A stretch of DNA of 23,401 nt from an archaeon (GCA_023245565.1 JAHFKB010000014.1:1-23401), one strand, 5' to 3'. Counted from the first letter of the stretch, positions 7,949-16,680 are shown. Translations and numbers: made by a program. Notes: generated by a model not told the origin, from the letters alone.

Positions 7949-9367
7949 ATGAAAAGAGGTTTTGTTTTATTGTTTGTATTCTTACTAGTTTTAAGTTCTG
8001 TTGGTTTTGTTTATGCAAATGGTGATACTTTTGGTAAAAAAGAAGTTGTAGATAAGACTCAACAGGTTAGTGTTTTTAATCCTGGAATTAAAAATTTTTT
8101 AGGCATTGGTAATTCACAAGAAGAAAAAGTTTGTTGTTATGCTGAAAATTTTAATAATAAAGATGATTACTATCATACTTCAATGGTTGGCAGTCGATGT
8201 GTAAATGATAAAACTTATTCTCGTAAAATTGTAGATGATGTTAATTGTCCTCAAGTTGATTTACTTCGTAATGAAGATCCTTTTAAAGTTTGTTGTAATG
8301 TTGCAAATGTTGATTATAAAACTGATTATAAATTTATAAATAAAGGAGAATGTTCTCAAGAAAATATAGGTCATATAAGTTTGTGTAAAATTAATTATAG
8401 ATGTGACTTACTTAATGCTAATGATGTAAATTTACCAAAAAATCAAAATGATTATAATTTTGGTAATTTTTGTATAAGCAAAAATTATAAGCTTTGTTCA
8501 AAAGTAATGACAATTCATGGCGGCACTGGTATTGGATGTGATGGTTATAAAAATTGCAAAAAAATTCCTCACACCACAAATAATTATGAATCTGTTGATT
8601 TTTATTTAGGTGATACATTTAAATCAAATGAGGGGCTAAATGCGACTTTAGTAGAAATAAATTTTACTTCAGTAAAACTTAGAATTAATGATTTTCATGA
8701 AATATCTTTAGATGAAGGAGAAGAAAAAGATATGATTTTAGGTATGAGTGCTAAATTAGAAAAAATTAATTTTAATAATAATCCTAATGAATGTTTTGCT
8801 AATACTGCAGTTGATATTGTTTTAAAATTAAACACACCTTATAGTTATAATGACAATAATTTAGTATTATCTTCTTTTTCAGATGACAAAGTTAATATTA
8901 AAATTAATGAAAAAAATGTAACTATTAAATTATATGATAATGAGATTGTTGATAATGTTAGAGTCAAAGTTACTTCTTTAAACAATGGTGCTGCAGGGTT
9001 GACATTATCGATGATTAATAAAAAAGTGTGTAAAGCTAAACTTAATTACTATAATGATGTAGTATATAACTGGAATACTATTAAAGTAACAAATTTTGAT
9101 TTTGAAAAAGCTTCAATAGATATCAATGGTAAACATGCTGGAGATATTAGGCTTAATCAAAATGAAGTTTTTAATGGTGTTCAATTATATCTTAAGGATA
9201 TTGAAGATGGGAATGTTATTTTAGTTATAGGTAAAAAGGAATATGCTACAATATTTTTACCTGTAACAAAAAATGTTGGTGAATTATTACAATGTGATTA
9301 TGAAGGTAAAGATATTCAAGAAAAAGGTTTAATTTTGGGATTTGCTAAATGCTGTACTTTTGACTAA
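7949..9367 (+). CDS. Secreted cysteine-containing protein with CC modules and three beta-rich repeats (paralogue 1)
   Basis: 472 residues from the ATG at 7949. A TTG-initiated extension from 7934 would add five residues before the signal peptide and is disfavoured by the TATA spacing. Residues 1-24 are a signal peptide (MKRG, hydrophobic core, VYA-NG). Two CC modules follow: VCC-x20-C-x15-C and VCC-x18-C-x10-C, each with a Tyr between CC and the next Cys. The second half (about 205-440) shows three repeats of roughly 70 residues with alternating hydrophobics and the pattern Gly-Glu-x3-hydrophobic-x-Gly-Val-x-hydrophobic (for example LNQNEVFNGVQLYLKDIE). These look like beta-sandwich domains of the S-layer/adhesin kind; that assignment is inference. 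The protein ends AKCCTFD. There is no C-terminal membrane anchor. Family not recognised. The gene at 9417 is its tandem paralogue. Confidence 0.8.
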   Translation: MKRGFVLLFVFLLVLSSVGFVYANGDTFGKKEVVDKTQQVSVFNPGIKNFLGIGNSQEEKVCCYAENFNNKDDYYHTSMVGSRCVNDKTYSRKIVDDVNCPQVDLLRNEDPFKVCCNVANVDYKTDYKFINKGECSQENIGHISLCKINYRCDLLNANDVNLPKNQNDYNFGNFCISKNYKLCSKVMTIHGGTGIGCDGYKNCKKIPHTTNNYESVDFYLGDTFKSNEGLNATLVEINFTSVKLRINDFHEISLDEGEEKDMILGMSAKLEKINFNNNPNECFANTAVDIVLKLNTPYSYNDNNLVLSSFSDDKVNIKINEKNVTIKLYDNEIVDNVRVKVTSLNNGAAGLTLSMINKKVCKAKLNYYNDVVYNWNTIKVTNFDFEKASIDINGKHAGDIRLNQNEVFNGVQLYLKDIEDGNVILVIGKKEYATIFLPVTKNVGELLQCDYEGKDIQEKGLILGFAKCCTFD

Positions 9368-9385
9368 TAAAATTAAGTTCGAAAA

Positions 9386-9396
9386 GTATATATACT
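9386..9396 (+). promoter_or_regulatory. TATA box of the second secreted paralogue
   Basis: GTATATATACT, preceded by purine-rich GAAAA (a plausible BRE), centred 26 bases before the ATG at 9417. Nearly identical to the promoter at 7917. Confidence 0.6.
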
Positions 9397-9416
9397 AATT
9401 ATTAGTTAATTGTATT

Positions 9417-10757
9417 ATGAAAAGGGGAATTGTTTTATTGTTTATGTTTTTATTAGTTTTAAGTTCTGTTGGATTTGTTTATGCAAATGGTGATACTTTT
9501 GGTAAAAAAGAAGTTGTTGATAAGACTCAACAAATTGGTGGTGATGGTGTTCATACTAAGTTTAAAGGTGTCTTAAGTGTAAAAGCTTGTTGTGGCATTA
9601 GATCTGATAAAAAAATAGAATATAAATTTGTAGATCAAAATCAATGTCAAGCTAAAGATGTTGAAGATGAAGAAAATTGTAAAATAAATAAAAGATGTGA
9701 AACTTTTTTTCTTGGAGCTTCAAAAGATTATTATTTGGGTTTAGGTAAGGCACTTTTTTCTACAAGAGATTTTTGTATATCAAATGGTTATAAAATTTGT
9801 ACAAGAGTTGATGGTTCAAGTAGTCTTGGTGTCCTTAGTTGTGCAACTACTTATAATGCTTGTGCTAATGGTCAATCTGATTCAGATACTAGTGAAAAAG
9901 TTAGAGATTTTTATTTAAATCATTTTGTTAATTCTAATGGAAAACAAGTAAAATTAACTTATTTAGGTAATGAAAATGGAAAAGATTATGCAACTGTTTT
10001 AGTTTATGATGGAAAAGATATAAATAATGGTAAATCTGGAAAATTATTTGTTGGAGATTCTCAAAATATTGAAGGTATAGATATTAAACTAAGGAAAATA
10101 AATTTTAATAATAATGTTCCTGATTGTTTAGTTAATGATAAACCTTTTGGAATTAATTTGACAATAGATCAAGCTTATACTTTTAAAGGTAAATTAATTA
10201 AACTTGAAGGTATTAATGGTAATTCTGCTTTGATAAATGTTGATGGACAAAGTGATTCTTTAGACAAAGGGGATTCTAAAGTTATTAATGGTGTTAAACT
10301 TTATTTGGATTATTTAGTTGATAATGATGATGATACTCAAGATTCTGTCGGATTAAGAGTGTTAATTTATAATGTAAATAATGATTATAATTATTTATGT
10401 AAAGCTAAACTTTTATATTATCAGAATGAAGTTATATTTGATAATAAACTAATTAAGTTTACTAGTTGGGATGTAAATGATATGATTGTTGATATAGAAG
10501 TTGGTGGTGTAAAAGGTAGAATTACAAAAGGATTTACTGAGATTATTAATGATGTAGAGATTTATGTATCTGATATGTATAGTGGTGGTAATAATAATCC
10601 ATATGCTGATATTATTATTGGAAAAAGAGGATATGCTACTTTAGAATTGCCTATTACTGAATATGTTGGAAGTGGTTCTTTAAATTGTGATTTTGATGAT
10701 GTAAAAAACGATTTTAAATTTAAATTAAACACTGTTAAATGTTGTAGTTTTGATTAG
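9417..10757 (+). CDS. Secreted cysteine-containing protein with CC module and beta-rich repeats (paralogue 2)
   Basis: 446 residues. The signal peptide and first mature residues (1-39) match the gene at 7949 almost exactly, with two differences (I5/F5 and M10/V10). The rest has diverged strongly. One CC module is present (ACC-x17-C-x10-C, Tyr before the third Cys), followed by a cysteine-containing segment (FCISNGYKICTR) that parallels FCISKNYKLCSK in paralogue 1. Three beta-rich repeats follow (about 165-420), with motifs such as DKGDSKVINGVKLYLDYL and ITKGFTEIINDVEIYVSDM. It ends VKCCSFD, the same tail as its neighbour. It is probably exported and folded with disulfides; function is unknown. 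It has its own TATA box, so the pair can be expressed independently. Confidence 0.8.
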   Translation: MKRGIVLLFMFLLVLSSVGFVYANGDTFGKKEVVDKTQQIGGDGVHTKFKGVLSVKACCGIRSDKKIEYKFVDQNQCQAKDVEDEENCKINKRCETFFLGASKDYYLGLGKALFSTRDFCISNGYKICTRVDGSSSLGVLSCATTYNACANGQSDSDTSEKVRDFYLNHFVNSNGKQVKLTYLGNENGKDYATVLVYDGKDINNGKSGKLFVGDSQNIEGIDIKLRKINFNNNVPDCLVNDKPFGINLTIDQAYTFKGKLIKLEGINGNSALINVDGQSDSLDKGDSKVINGVKLYLDYLVDNDDDTQDSVGLRVLIYNVNNDYNYLCKAKLLYYQNEVIFDNKLIKFTSWDVNDMIVDIEVGGVKGRITKGFTEIINDVEIYVSDMYSGGNNNPYADIIIGKRGYATLELPITEYVGSGSLNCDFDDVKNDFKFKLNTVKCCSFD

Positions 10758-10762
10758 TAAGA

Positions 10763-10772
10763 CTTTTAAAGT
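10763..10772 (+). promoter_or_regulatory. TATA box of scpB
   Basis: CTTTTAAAGT, centred about 25 bases before the ATG at 10792, consistent with a leaderless start of the long operon that follows. Confidence 0.5.
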
Positions 10773-10791
10773 GTTAATTTTTAATTAAAAT

Positions 10792-11331
10792 ATGCAAGAT
10801 GATAAGAACAAAATAGAAGCTGTATTATTTACTACGGGCAGATTTTTAAGTTTAGAAGAACTTAGTAAATTATGTGGAATTACTAGTGTTGGTTATTTAA
10901 AAGAAGTTTTGCAAGAACTTAAGAAAAATTATGAGCTTAAAGATTCTGCTTTAGAAGTTTTAGAACAAGAAGATAGATGGAGATTAAATATTAGAAAAAA
11001 TTATTTATATTTAACTCAAAGTTTACTAACAGATTCAGAATTAGATAAACCAACTCAAGAAACCCTAGCTGTTATTGCTTATAAAAACCCTGCTTCTCAA
11101 AGTGAGATAATAAAAATAAGAGGAAATACTGCTTATGATCATATTAAAATTTTGAAAGAATATGGTTTTATTATTAGTGAGCCTATGGGTAGAACTAGAA
11201 TATTAAAATTGGCTAGTAAATTTTATGATTATTTTGATATTGTTGAAAATCAATTAAGAAATAAAATACAAGAGTTAGTTAATAAAGAAAATAAAGTTGA
11301 GGCTAATAATGAAGCTCAAAATAGCTTATGA
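10792..11331 (+). CDS. scpB: Segregation and condensation protein ScpB
   Basis: 179 residues. ScpB is the winged-helix partner of ScpA and SMC in the condensin-like complex that compacts and segregates chromosomes. The N-terminal winged helix (IEAVLFTTGRFLSLEELSKL) and the second one (QETLAVIAYKNPASQSEIIKIRG...LKEYGFIISEPMGRTRIL) match the family order and length, with a Lys/Glu/Asn-rich tail. No scpA or smc is in the window. The 3' end overlaps the next gene by 23 bases, indicating translational coupling. Its place at the head of a surface-glycosylation run is not functionally obvious. Confidence 0.9.
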   Translation: MQDDKNKIEAVLFTTGRFLSLEELSKLCGITSVGYLKEVLQELKKNYELKDSALEVLEQEDRWRLNIRKNYLYLTQSLLTDSELDKPTQETLAVIAYKNPASQSEIIKIRGNTAYDHIKILKEYGFIISEPMGRTRILKLASKFYDYFDIVENQLRNKIQELVNKENKVEANNEAQNSL

Positions 11332-12781
11332 ATATAAACTTTTAATATTATTATTTATATTTATTCTAGGATTTAGACTTTATTTTGTTTTTCAGACAAA
11401 TCACTTTAATAATGATGAAGCTTATTTTCATTTAAGAAGTATTAATCATATATTATCAGAAAAAACTTTATTTACATATGATAATTTGAGTTATGGTGGG
11501 AGATTAGTTTTGTATCCTCCTTTATTTCATATTTTAATGGGTTTGCTTAGTTTTGGATCTATATTTTTATTAAAATTAATACCTGAGGTTTTAATTTCTT
11601 TAACTGTTTTTATTGTTTATTTTATAACTAAAGATATGGTTGGTAATTCTTATACTGCTTTATTTGCTTCTTTATTATCTGGATTTTATCCAATATTATT
11701 TAGTGAAACTTTGAATAATTTATCTGTTTATACATTAGTAATCCCACTTATACTTATTATGTTATATTCTTTATTAAATTTAGAGAAGAAATTTTATTTA
11801 TGGTGTTTTGTAGTTTCTTCTTTTTTATTACCTTTAATACATCCTTCAGCTTTTATTTTTATTTTTACAGTATTTATATATTTATTTTTATTATTGGGAG
11901 GAGCTTTAAATCCAACAAAATTAAAAAAAGAGGCTATTATTTTTTCATTTCTACTTATTTTACTTTTAGAGTTTGCAGTTTATAAAAAAGCTTTTTTACA
12001 ATATGGATTTGATATTATGTGGCAGAATATTCCTTCTAATATTCTTAGTGATAGTTTTAGAAAACTAGCTCCTTTAGATTTATTAATTGGTGTTGGTTTT
12101 CTTCCTTTAGTTTTTGGAAGTTTTGGTATTTATCTTGGAATTGTAAAACATAAAGTTAAATCTGCATATATGTATGCTGCTTTTTCTATTGCAGTAATAT
12201 TGTTAATAGTATTTAGGTTTTTAACTATCTCTATTGGATTAATGTTTTTAGGTTTTGTTTTATGTATATTTTCAGCTTATTCTTTAAATTTAATTTATGA
12301 TTATTTAAATAAATTAAAGTTTAATTATGTTAAAAATATTTTTACTGTTTTATTATTAATTTTATTTTTATCTACATCTTTTATACCTTCTTTTTTAGCT
12401 GCTAGAGAAAGCAATAATATTGCAAATTCTAAAATTAAAGAAGTAAACTGGATAAACATTAATACTCCTGAGGATGCAGTTATATTAGGTAATATTGATG
12501 AAGGTAATTTAATAAATGTTATAGGTAAAAGAAAAAATGTATTAGATGACAATTTTTTACTTGCTCCAGATCCAATTCAAAGAAGTGAAGATATGAAAAC
12601 TATTTATACTACTGTAAGTGAAGCTATTGCTGTAAATCTTATTAAAAAATATAGAATTACTTTAATTTATCTTTCTGATGAAACTAAAGATACTTATAGT
12701 ATTGATAATTTGAAATATGCAGAGAACAGTAATTGTTTTACATCTTTTAGGGAGGGAACATATTATGTCTTTAAATGTTAG
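11309..12781 (+). CDS. GT-C fold membrane glycosyltransferase, STT3-like
   Basis: 490 residues from the ATG at 11309 (a TTG at 11297 is possible but less likely). It is a multi-pass membrane protein with about 11-13 hydrophobic helices and a soluble C-terminal tail. The first outside loop after helix 1 reads NNDEAYFHLRSI (D36-E37), the metal-binding acidic motif position of STT3/PMT/ArnT enzymes, followed by LSYGGR and YPPLFHILMG, typical of oligosaccharyltransferase relatives. The C-terminal part (INTPEDAVILGNIDEGNLI...) resembles the post-membrane region of STT3. The expected reaction is transfer of a sugar from a lipid-linked donor on the outer face of the membrane. The WWDYG acceptor motif of true STT3 is not seen, so the acceptor is unknown. 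Its C-terminus overlaps the next gene by 17 bases. Confidence 0.75.
   Translation: MKLKIAYEYKLLILLFIFILGFRLYFVFQTNHFNNDEAYFHLRSINHILSEKTLFTYDNLSYGGRLVLYPPLFHILMGLLSFGSIFLLKLIPEVLISLTVFIVYFITKDMVGNSYTALFASLLSGFYPILFSETLNNLSVYTLVIPLILIMLYSLLNLEKKFYLWCFVVSSFLLPLIHPSAFIFIFTVFIYLFLLLGGALNPTKLKKEAIIFSFLLILLLEFAVYKKAFLQYGFDIMWQNIPSNILSDSFRKLAPLDLLIGVGFLPLVFGSFGIYLGIVKHKVKSAYMYAAFSIAVILLIVFRFLTISIGLMFLGFVLCIFSAYSLNLIYDYLNKLKFNYVKNIFTVLLLILFLSTSFIPSFLAARESNNIANSKIKEVNWININTPEDAVILGNIDEGNLINVIGKRKNVLDDNFLLAPDPIQRSEDMKTIYTTVSEAIAVNLIKKYRITLIYLSDETKDTYSIDNLKYAENSNCFTSFREGTYYVFKC
12750..12756 (+). promoter_or_regulatory. Shine-Dalgarno site that sets the start of the second GT-C gene
   Basis: GGGAGGG ends 8 bases before the ATG at 12765 and lies inside the preceding coding region. 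It favours 12765 over the upstream in-frame ATG at 12717. It is the strongest ribosome-binding site in the window and belongs to an internal operon gene, in contrast to the leaderless first genes. Confidence 0.65.
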
Positions 12782-14183
12782 ATATTATTTTTGGATTTTA
12801 TTAGTATTGTGCTTAATTTCTTTATTAGTTCCTTTATTTTTAAGAACTACTTTTTCTAATGGTTTATACATTGGAGAAGAGACCTATAGAAGTCTAAGAC
12901 TTGGACAAAATATTAGAGAAGGGAGCTTTTTATCTTATGATGATTTGAGTTATGGTGGTAAGTATTTGTTTGAAGAAAGATTATGGTATTTTTTAATTAG
13001 TATAGCTCCTGGTTTTATGGTTATATTTTTACCTATTTTATTTGGAATTTTAAGCTTTATTGTTTTTTATCTTTTAGTTTCTGAGATAAAACCAGAACTT
13101 AAAGAAATTGCTTCTTTAATACTTATTATTTCTCCGACTTTTATTTATTTTTTTAATATAGCTACAAAATATACTGCTGCATTGTTTTTTATTTTGCTTG
13201 GATTTTATTTATTTAAGAAAAATAAATTTTATTTGTCTTATTTTATTTTTATTTTATCTGGATTATTTTCTATAGTTAGTTTGCTTATTGTATGTTTTAT
13301 ATTTTTATATTATAGCTTAAAAAAAGAGGATTTTAGTCATTTTTATATTTTATTTTTTGGATTTATTTTATTATTCTTAGTACAATTTTATAGAGTTTTT
13401 ACACTTGGTTTACCTAAATTTTTATTTCCATTTAAAGAGTTTACTTTTTCAAATTTCTTTTCTTTTCTAATTTTTGGATTTGGTAATCAATATGGTATTG
13501 GAGTATTTATGTTTTTTTTAGCTTTAATTGGTATTTATTGTATTTATAATGAAAAATATAAATTTTTATTGGTTTATTTATTTATTTTGCTATTATTTTT
13601 ATTAAGCTTTTATTTTAATTTTATTTTATTATTTTTATTATTTTTATTATCATTTTTTGCTGCTGCAGGCATATATCATTTTTGGAATGATCCTTGGAAA
13701 TCTGATGTTTTTAGATTTTTAACTTTAGTTGTAATAATTTGTGGTTTATTATTTGTAAATTTATCTTTTTATAAAGGGGTTTCTGAAATTCAACCTAAAG
13801 TTAATTATTTTGAAAGCATTTCTTTTTTATCTCAACAAGAAGGAGATTTTGTTGTATTAAGTGATTCTAGTTTAGGAGAATATATTAAATATGCTGGGAA
13901 AAAAACCTTTATTGATAATGATTATTTATATGCCCCTGATTTTGATATTAGACTTAATGATTTTAATTCATTATTAATTTCTAATGATATTAATAATACT
14001 TTAGAAATACTCGGCAGGTATAAAATTGAGTATATTTTAATTGATAAAAATAATAAGGATTATCAAGATGAAAAAGGAATTTTATTTATTTTAAAAAATA
14101 GTAGGAATATTTTTGTAAATTTATTTGAAAATGATGAGGTGAGTGTTTGGTATAATAGAGGCATTTTACATAGAAATATTTAA
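12765..14183 (+). CDS. Second GT-C/STT3-like membrane protein, paralogue of the preceding gene
   Basis: 472 residues from the ATG at 12765. It has the same plan as its neighbour: N-terminal helix, an outside loop with IGEETYRSLRLG (E38-E39 where the neighbour has D36-E37), LSYDDLSYGGK, many hydrophobic helices with unusually long Phe/Leu/Ile runs, and a soluble tail. The tails align (GEYIKYAGKKTFIDNDYLYAPDFDIR against NLINVIGKRKNVLDDNFLLAPDPIQR), showing tandem duplication. The Asp-to-Glu change at the metal site and the loss of YPPL could mean altered specificity or a non-catalytic partner subunit. Exact substrate not recognisable. Co-transcribed with its neighbour. Confidence 0.7.
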   Translation: MSLNVRYYFWILLVLCLISLLVPLFLRTTFSNGLYIGEETYRSLRLGQNIREGSFLSYDDLSYGGKYLFEERLWYFLISIAPGFMVIFLPILFGILSFIVFYLLVSEIKPELKEIASLILIISPTFIYFFNIATKYTAALFFILLGFYLFKKNKFYLSYFIFILSGLFSIVSLLIVCFIFLYYSLKKEDFSHFYILFFGFILLFLVQFYRVFTLGLPKFLFPFKEFTFSNFFSFLIFGFGNQYGIGVFMFFLALIGIYCIYNEKYKFLLVYLFILLLFLLSFYFNFILLFLLFLLSFFAAAGIYHFWNDPWKSDVFRFLTLVVIICGLLFVNLSFYKGVSEIQPKVNYFESISFLSQQEGDFVVLSDSSLGEYIKYAGKKTFIDNDYLYAPDFDIRLNDFNSLLISNDINNTLEILGRYKIEYILIDKNNKDYQDEKGILFILKNSRNIFVNLFENDEVSVWYNRGILHRNI

Positions 14184-14184
14184 G
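14176..14184 (+). promoter_or_regulatory. Possible internal promoter (TATA box) of the GT2 gene
   Basis: ATATTTAAG, preceded by purine-rich AGAA, overlaps the stop codon of the previous gene and is centred 28 bases before the ATG at 14208. That ATG lacks a Shine-Dalgarno sequence, so an internal leaderless start is plausible. Confidence 0.4.
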
Positions 14185-14207
14185 AGCTTATTATTACTTT
14201 ATTCATT

Positions 14208-15479
14208 ATGATTACAACTACTGCTATTATAATTTGGATTATTTATTTTTGTTTTTTATATTTTGTAATATTTTGGTTACTAAACTTTTTATATACAGAT
14301 ATAAATGAAAAAAATAAAGTTCTTAAGAAAGCTCCTTTTGTTACTATTGGAATTCCTGCGTATAATGAAGAAAAAAGTATAGCTGGAACTATTGCTTCTG
14401 CGGTTGAATTAGATTATGATAGAAATAAATTAGAAATTATTGTTGTTAATGATGGAAGTAAAGATAGAACTTCTTTTGTTGTTAGGGCTTGTATTAAAAA
14501 ATATAGAGATACTAAAATAATTTTAATAAATCAAAAAAATACTGGTAAAGGGGGGGCTTTGAATAAAGCACTTAGTATTGCTAAAGGAGAATATTTTGTT
14601 AGTTTAGATGCTGATTCTTTTGTTAAAAAAGATGCTTTAAAAATTCTAATTCCCCATTTTGATGCAAAAGATGTTGCTGCAGTTTTACCATTAATGAAAA
14701 TAAAACAGCCTAAAGGTTTGATACAGAAAATTCAATGGGCTGAATATATGGTTAATTTATTTTATAAAAGATTGATGGCAATACTTGATTGTATACAAGT
14801 AACACCGGGACCATTTAGTGTTTATAGAAAAGATATTTTAATTAAAATTGGTGGTTATGATGATTTTAATTTAACTGAAGATATGGAGTTAACTTTGAGA
14901 TTACAAAAAAACCATTATAAAATAAAACAAATTATGAATACTGAAGTCTATACAGTTCCTCCAAGTACATTAAAAGCTTTTTTCAAACAAAGAAATAGGT
15001 GGTATAAAGGAACAATAATTAATGCTTTTAAATATAGAGATATGACATTTAATAAAGAATATGGAGATTTTGGCATTATACAAATGCCAAGATTAATTGC
15101 TGAAGGATTTTTAGCTGTTAGTGCTTTTTTTATTGTTGGTTATATAAGTATTGTAAGACCTTTGTGGTTTAAATTTCATAATTATGCTTTAATTAATTTT
15201 GATTTTTTTCCATTAATTACTAAGTGGTTTACAAATTTTAGTTTATTAGATTTAGATTATACAAATTTATTTTTTACAATATCTATGACTTTTATTGTTG
15301 CAATTTTATTATATTTAGCTCATAAACATACAAGAGAAAGATTTTCTTTAAATTCTTTAATAGCAATACCTTTGTATATATTTTTTTATTCTATACTTGC
15401 ATCGTTAGCTTTATTAAGTGTTTATGTGGACCTCATAAGGGGTAGGAGACATCCTAAACAATGGTTAAGCGAGAAATAA
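14208..15479 (+). CDS. GT2-family membrane glycosyltransferase (processive, poly-GlcNAc synthase-like)
   Basis: 423 residues. One N-terminal membrane helix (about 5-28), a GT-A catalytic domain, and two to three C-terminal helices. Catalytic signatures are in order: IGIPAYNEE, VNDGS (D82), LDADSF (D134/D136), TEDMEL (T223-E224-D225), and QRNRW (261-265). The D, DxD, ED, QxxRW set defines the processive GT2 enzymes (PgaC/IcaA, hyaluronan and cellulose synthases). It uses a nucleotide sugar on the cytosolic face, making a surface polysaccharide or a lipid-linked sugar. Its position after two STT3-like proteins suggests it supplies or extends the glycans they transfer; this is inference. A short tail of basic residues ends the protein, overlapping the next gene by 19 bases. 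Confidence 0.88.
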   Translation: MITTTAIIIWIIYFCFLYFVIFWLLNFLYTDINEKNKVLKKAPFVTIGIPAYNEEKSIAGTIASAVELDYDRNKLEIIVVNDGSKDRTSFVVRACIKKYRDTKIILINQKNTGKGGALNKALSIAKGEYFVSLDADSFVKKDALKILIPHFDAKDVAAVLPLMKIKQPKGLIQKIQWAEYMVNLFYKRLMAILDCIQVTPGPFSVYRKDILIKIGGYDDFNLTEDMELTLRLQKNHYKIKQIMNTEVYTVPPSTLKAFFKQRNRWYKGTIINAFKYRDMTFNKEYGDFGIIQMPRLIAEGFLAVSAFFIVGYISIVRPLWFKFHNYALINFDFFPLITKWFTNFSLLDLDYTNLFFTISMTFIVAILLYLAHKHTRERFSLNSLIAIPLYIFFYSILASLALLSVYVDLIRGRRHPKQWLSEK

Positions 15480-16105
15480 AAGGGAGATATTTAATTGCAT
15501 TCTTATTAACAGCTAGTGTTTTTGTTTTAGGAATATTTTTAGGGATAATAATATCTGATTTTAAAACTAGTAAGATTTATGGATATGAAAGAGATTTAAT
15601 GACTAATTTTTTAACTCAAGATTTAGAAAGTGATTTATTAATTAGTCATCCATGTGATTTTGTTAATAGTAGTTTTGTATCTCAGGAATTATTTGGTGTT
15701 GGAGACAGATTATCTGCTTTAGAAAAAGATTTAGGTAAAACTAATGAACAAGTATTAAGTCTTAAAAAGTATTATATGGTTTTACAAGTTAAAGATTATT
15801 TATTTTTTAAAAATTTTAATGAGAAATGTAGTGGTAAATTTATATTAAATTTATTTTTCTATTCTAATGACCATAAAATTTGTGAGAAATGTGAAGATCA
15901 AGGTTTTGTTTTAAGTTATGCCAGGGCTAAGAATGATAAATTAAGAACATATTCTTTTGATGTGGATTTAGATACTCCAATAATTAAATATTTAATGAGC
16001 CGCTATAATGTTACTGCTGTACCTGCTGTTATCTTTAATGATAAAGTTTATAATGAATTTATTAATACTCAAAAAGCAGAGAAAATAATTGAGGATTTGA
16101 AATGA
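15461..16105 (+). CDS. Membrane-anchored thioredoxin-fold protein with CEKC active site
   Basis: 214 residues. N-terminal membrane anchor (about 10-32) followed by a soluble part. Residues about 40-120 are helical, possibly coiled. The C-terminal 100 residues look like a thioredoxin fold: FILNLFFYSN beta strand, CxxC (C141-E-K-C144) at the start of a helix, FDVDLD, then TAVPAVIF with the expected cis-proline (P188) next to the active site. Overall identity to known DsbA or TlpA proteins cannot be judged here. A role in making or shuffling disulfides outside the membrane is inferred from the anchor, the CxxC and the many cysteine-rich secreted proteins in this window. A GGAG stretch about 12 bases before the ATG may serve as ribosome-binding site. 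The 3' end overlaps the next gene by ATGA. Confidence 0.7.
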   Translation: MVKREIKGRYLIAFLLTASVFVLGIFLGIIISDFKTSKIYGYERDLMTNFLTQDLESDLLISHPCDFVNSSFVSQELFGVGDRLSALEKDLGKTNEQVLSLKKYYMVLQVKDYLFFKNFNEKCSGKFILNLFFYSNDHKICEKCEDQGFVLSYARAKNDKLRTYSFDVDLDTPIIKYLMSRYNVTAVPAVIFNDKVYNEFINTQKAEKIIEDLK

Positions 16106-16542
16106 ATTGTGAACTTTGTGGAAAAGGAGAAGAAAATTTAGTTTTTGCATTTGTTGAGAATGTAAAATTTAGAGTTTGTTCTAATTGCAGAAAATTTGGC
16201 AAAGTTGTTAATGAAACTTCACATAATAATTTTAATAGAAATATCATTAAAAAAGAAGAAAATTTTGATATAGTAAGAAGTGATTGTGGTCTAATTCTTA
16301 AAAATTTTAGAGAATCTAAAGGTATGACGCAGCAAGCAATGGCATTAATTTTAAAAGAGAGAGAAGCTACAATAGCTAAATTTGAACAAGGAAGTTTAAA
16401 TCCAAGTGTTGATTTTGCTAGAAAATTAGAAAAATTTTCTGGATTAAGATTAGTTATGAAAGAAAAAATAGATGACCCTCTGACTATTAAAGCTAAAAAC
16501 CAAAGTTTAACTATTGGAGATATAATAAAAAAAAGTTCTTAG
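16102..16542 (+). CDS. MBF1-type transcription factor (zinc ribbon + HTH)
   Basis: 146 residues. The N-terminal zinc ribbon has CELC (C3, C6) and VCSNC (C26, C29). A linker precedes a Cro/XRE-type helix-turn-helix (about 65-125) reading LRESKGMTQQAMALILKEREATIAKFEQGSLNPS, the typical archaeal MBF1 arrangement and length. It is a DNA-binding co-regulator linking TBP or other factors in archaea. The start is fixed by ATGA overlap with the preceding stop and by GAGG about 8 bases upstream. It is the last gene of the scpB-to-MBF1 run. Confidence 0.9.
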   Translation: MNCELCGKGEENLVFAFVENVKFRVCSNCRKFGKVVNETSHNNFNRNIIKKEENFDIVRSDCGLILKNFRESKGMTQQAMALILKEREATIAKFEQGSLNPSVDFARKLEKFSGLRLVMKEKIDDPLTIKAKNQSLTIGDIIKKSS

Positions 16543-16669
16543 AAAATTTTACATGATTTTTGAAAATTATTTAGTATTTTTTGGATAATATTAATAAAGT
16601 ATTAATTCTAAAATTTATTAAATGATAAACTTACAAATGGAAGAAGATTTATTTACTGAAATAATAAAT

Positions 16670-16680
16670 TTTATATATAA
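16670..16680 (+). promoter_or_regulatory. TATA box of the vapBC pair
   Basis: TTTATATATAA, centred 25 bases before the ATG at 16700. This spacing, the same as elsewhere in the window, selects 16700 as the antitoxin start rather than the in-frame ATG at 16622. Confidence 0.6.

Noticed and set aside
8418..8618. Minus-strand open frames inside the secreted-protein genes (also at 18981, 20182 and 23048)
   Set aside because: They are mirror readings of AT-rich, cysteine-codon-rich sequence, giving His/Tyr/Ile-rich low-complexity products.
12717..12764. Upstream ATG for the second GT-C gene
   Set aside because: The GGGAGGG site 8 bases before the ATG at 12765 and the immediate membrane helix after it point to the later start; the extra residues are an out-of-frame reading of the preceding gene.
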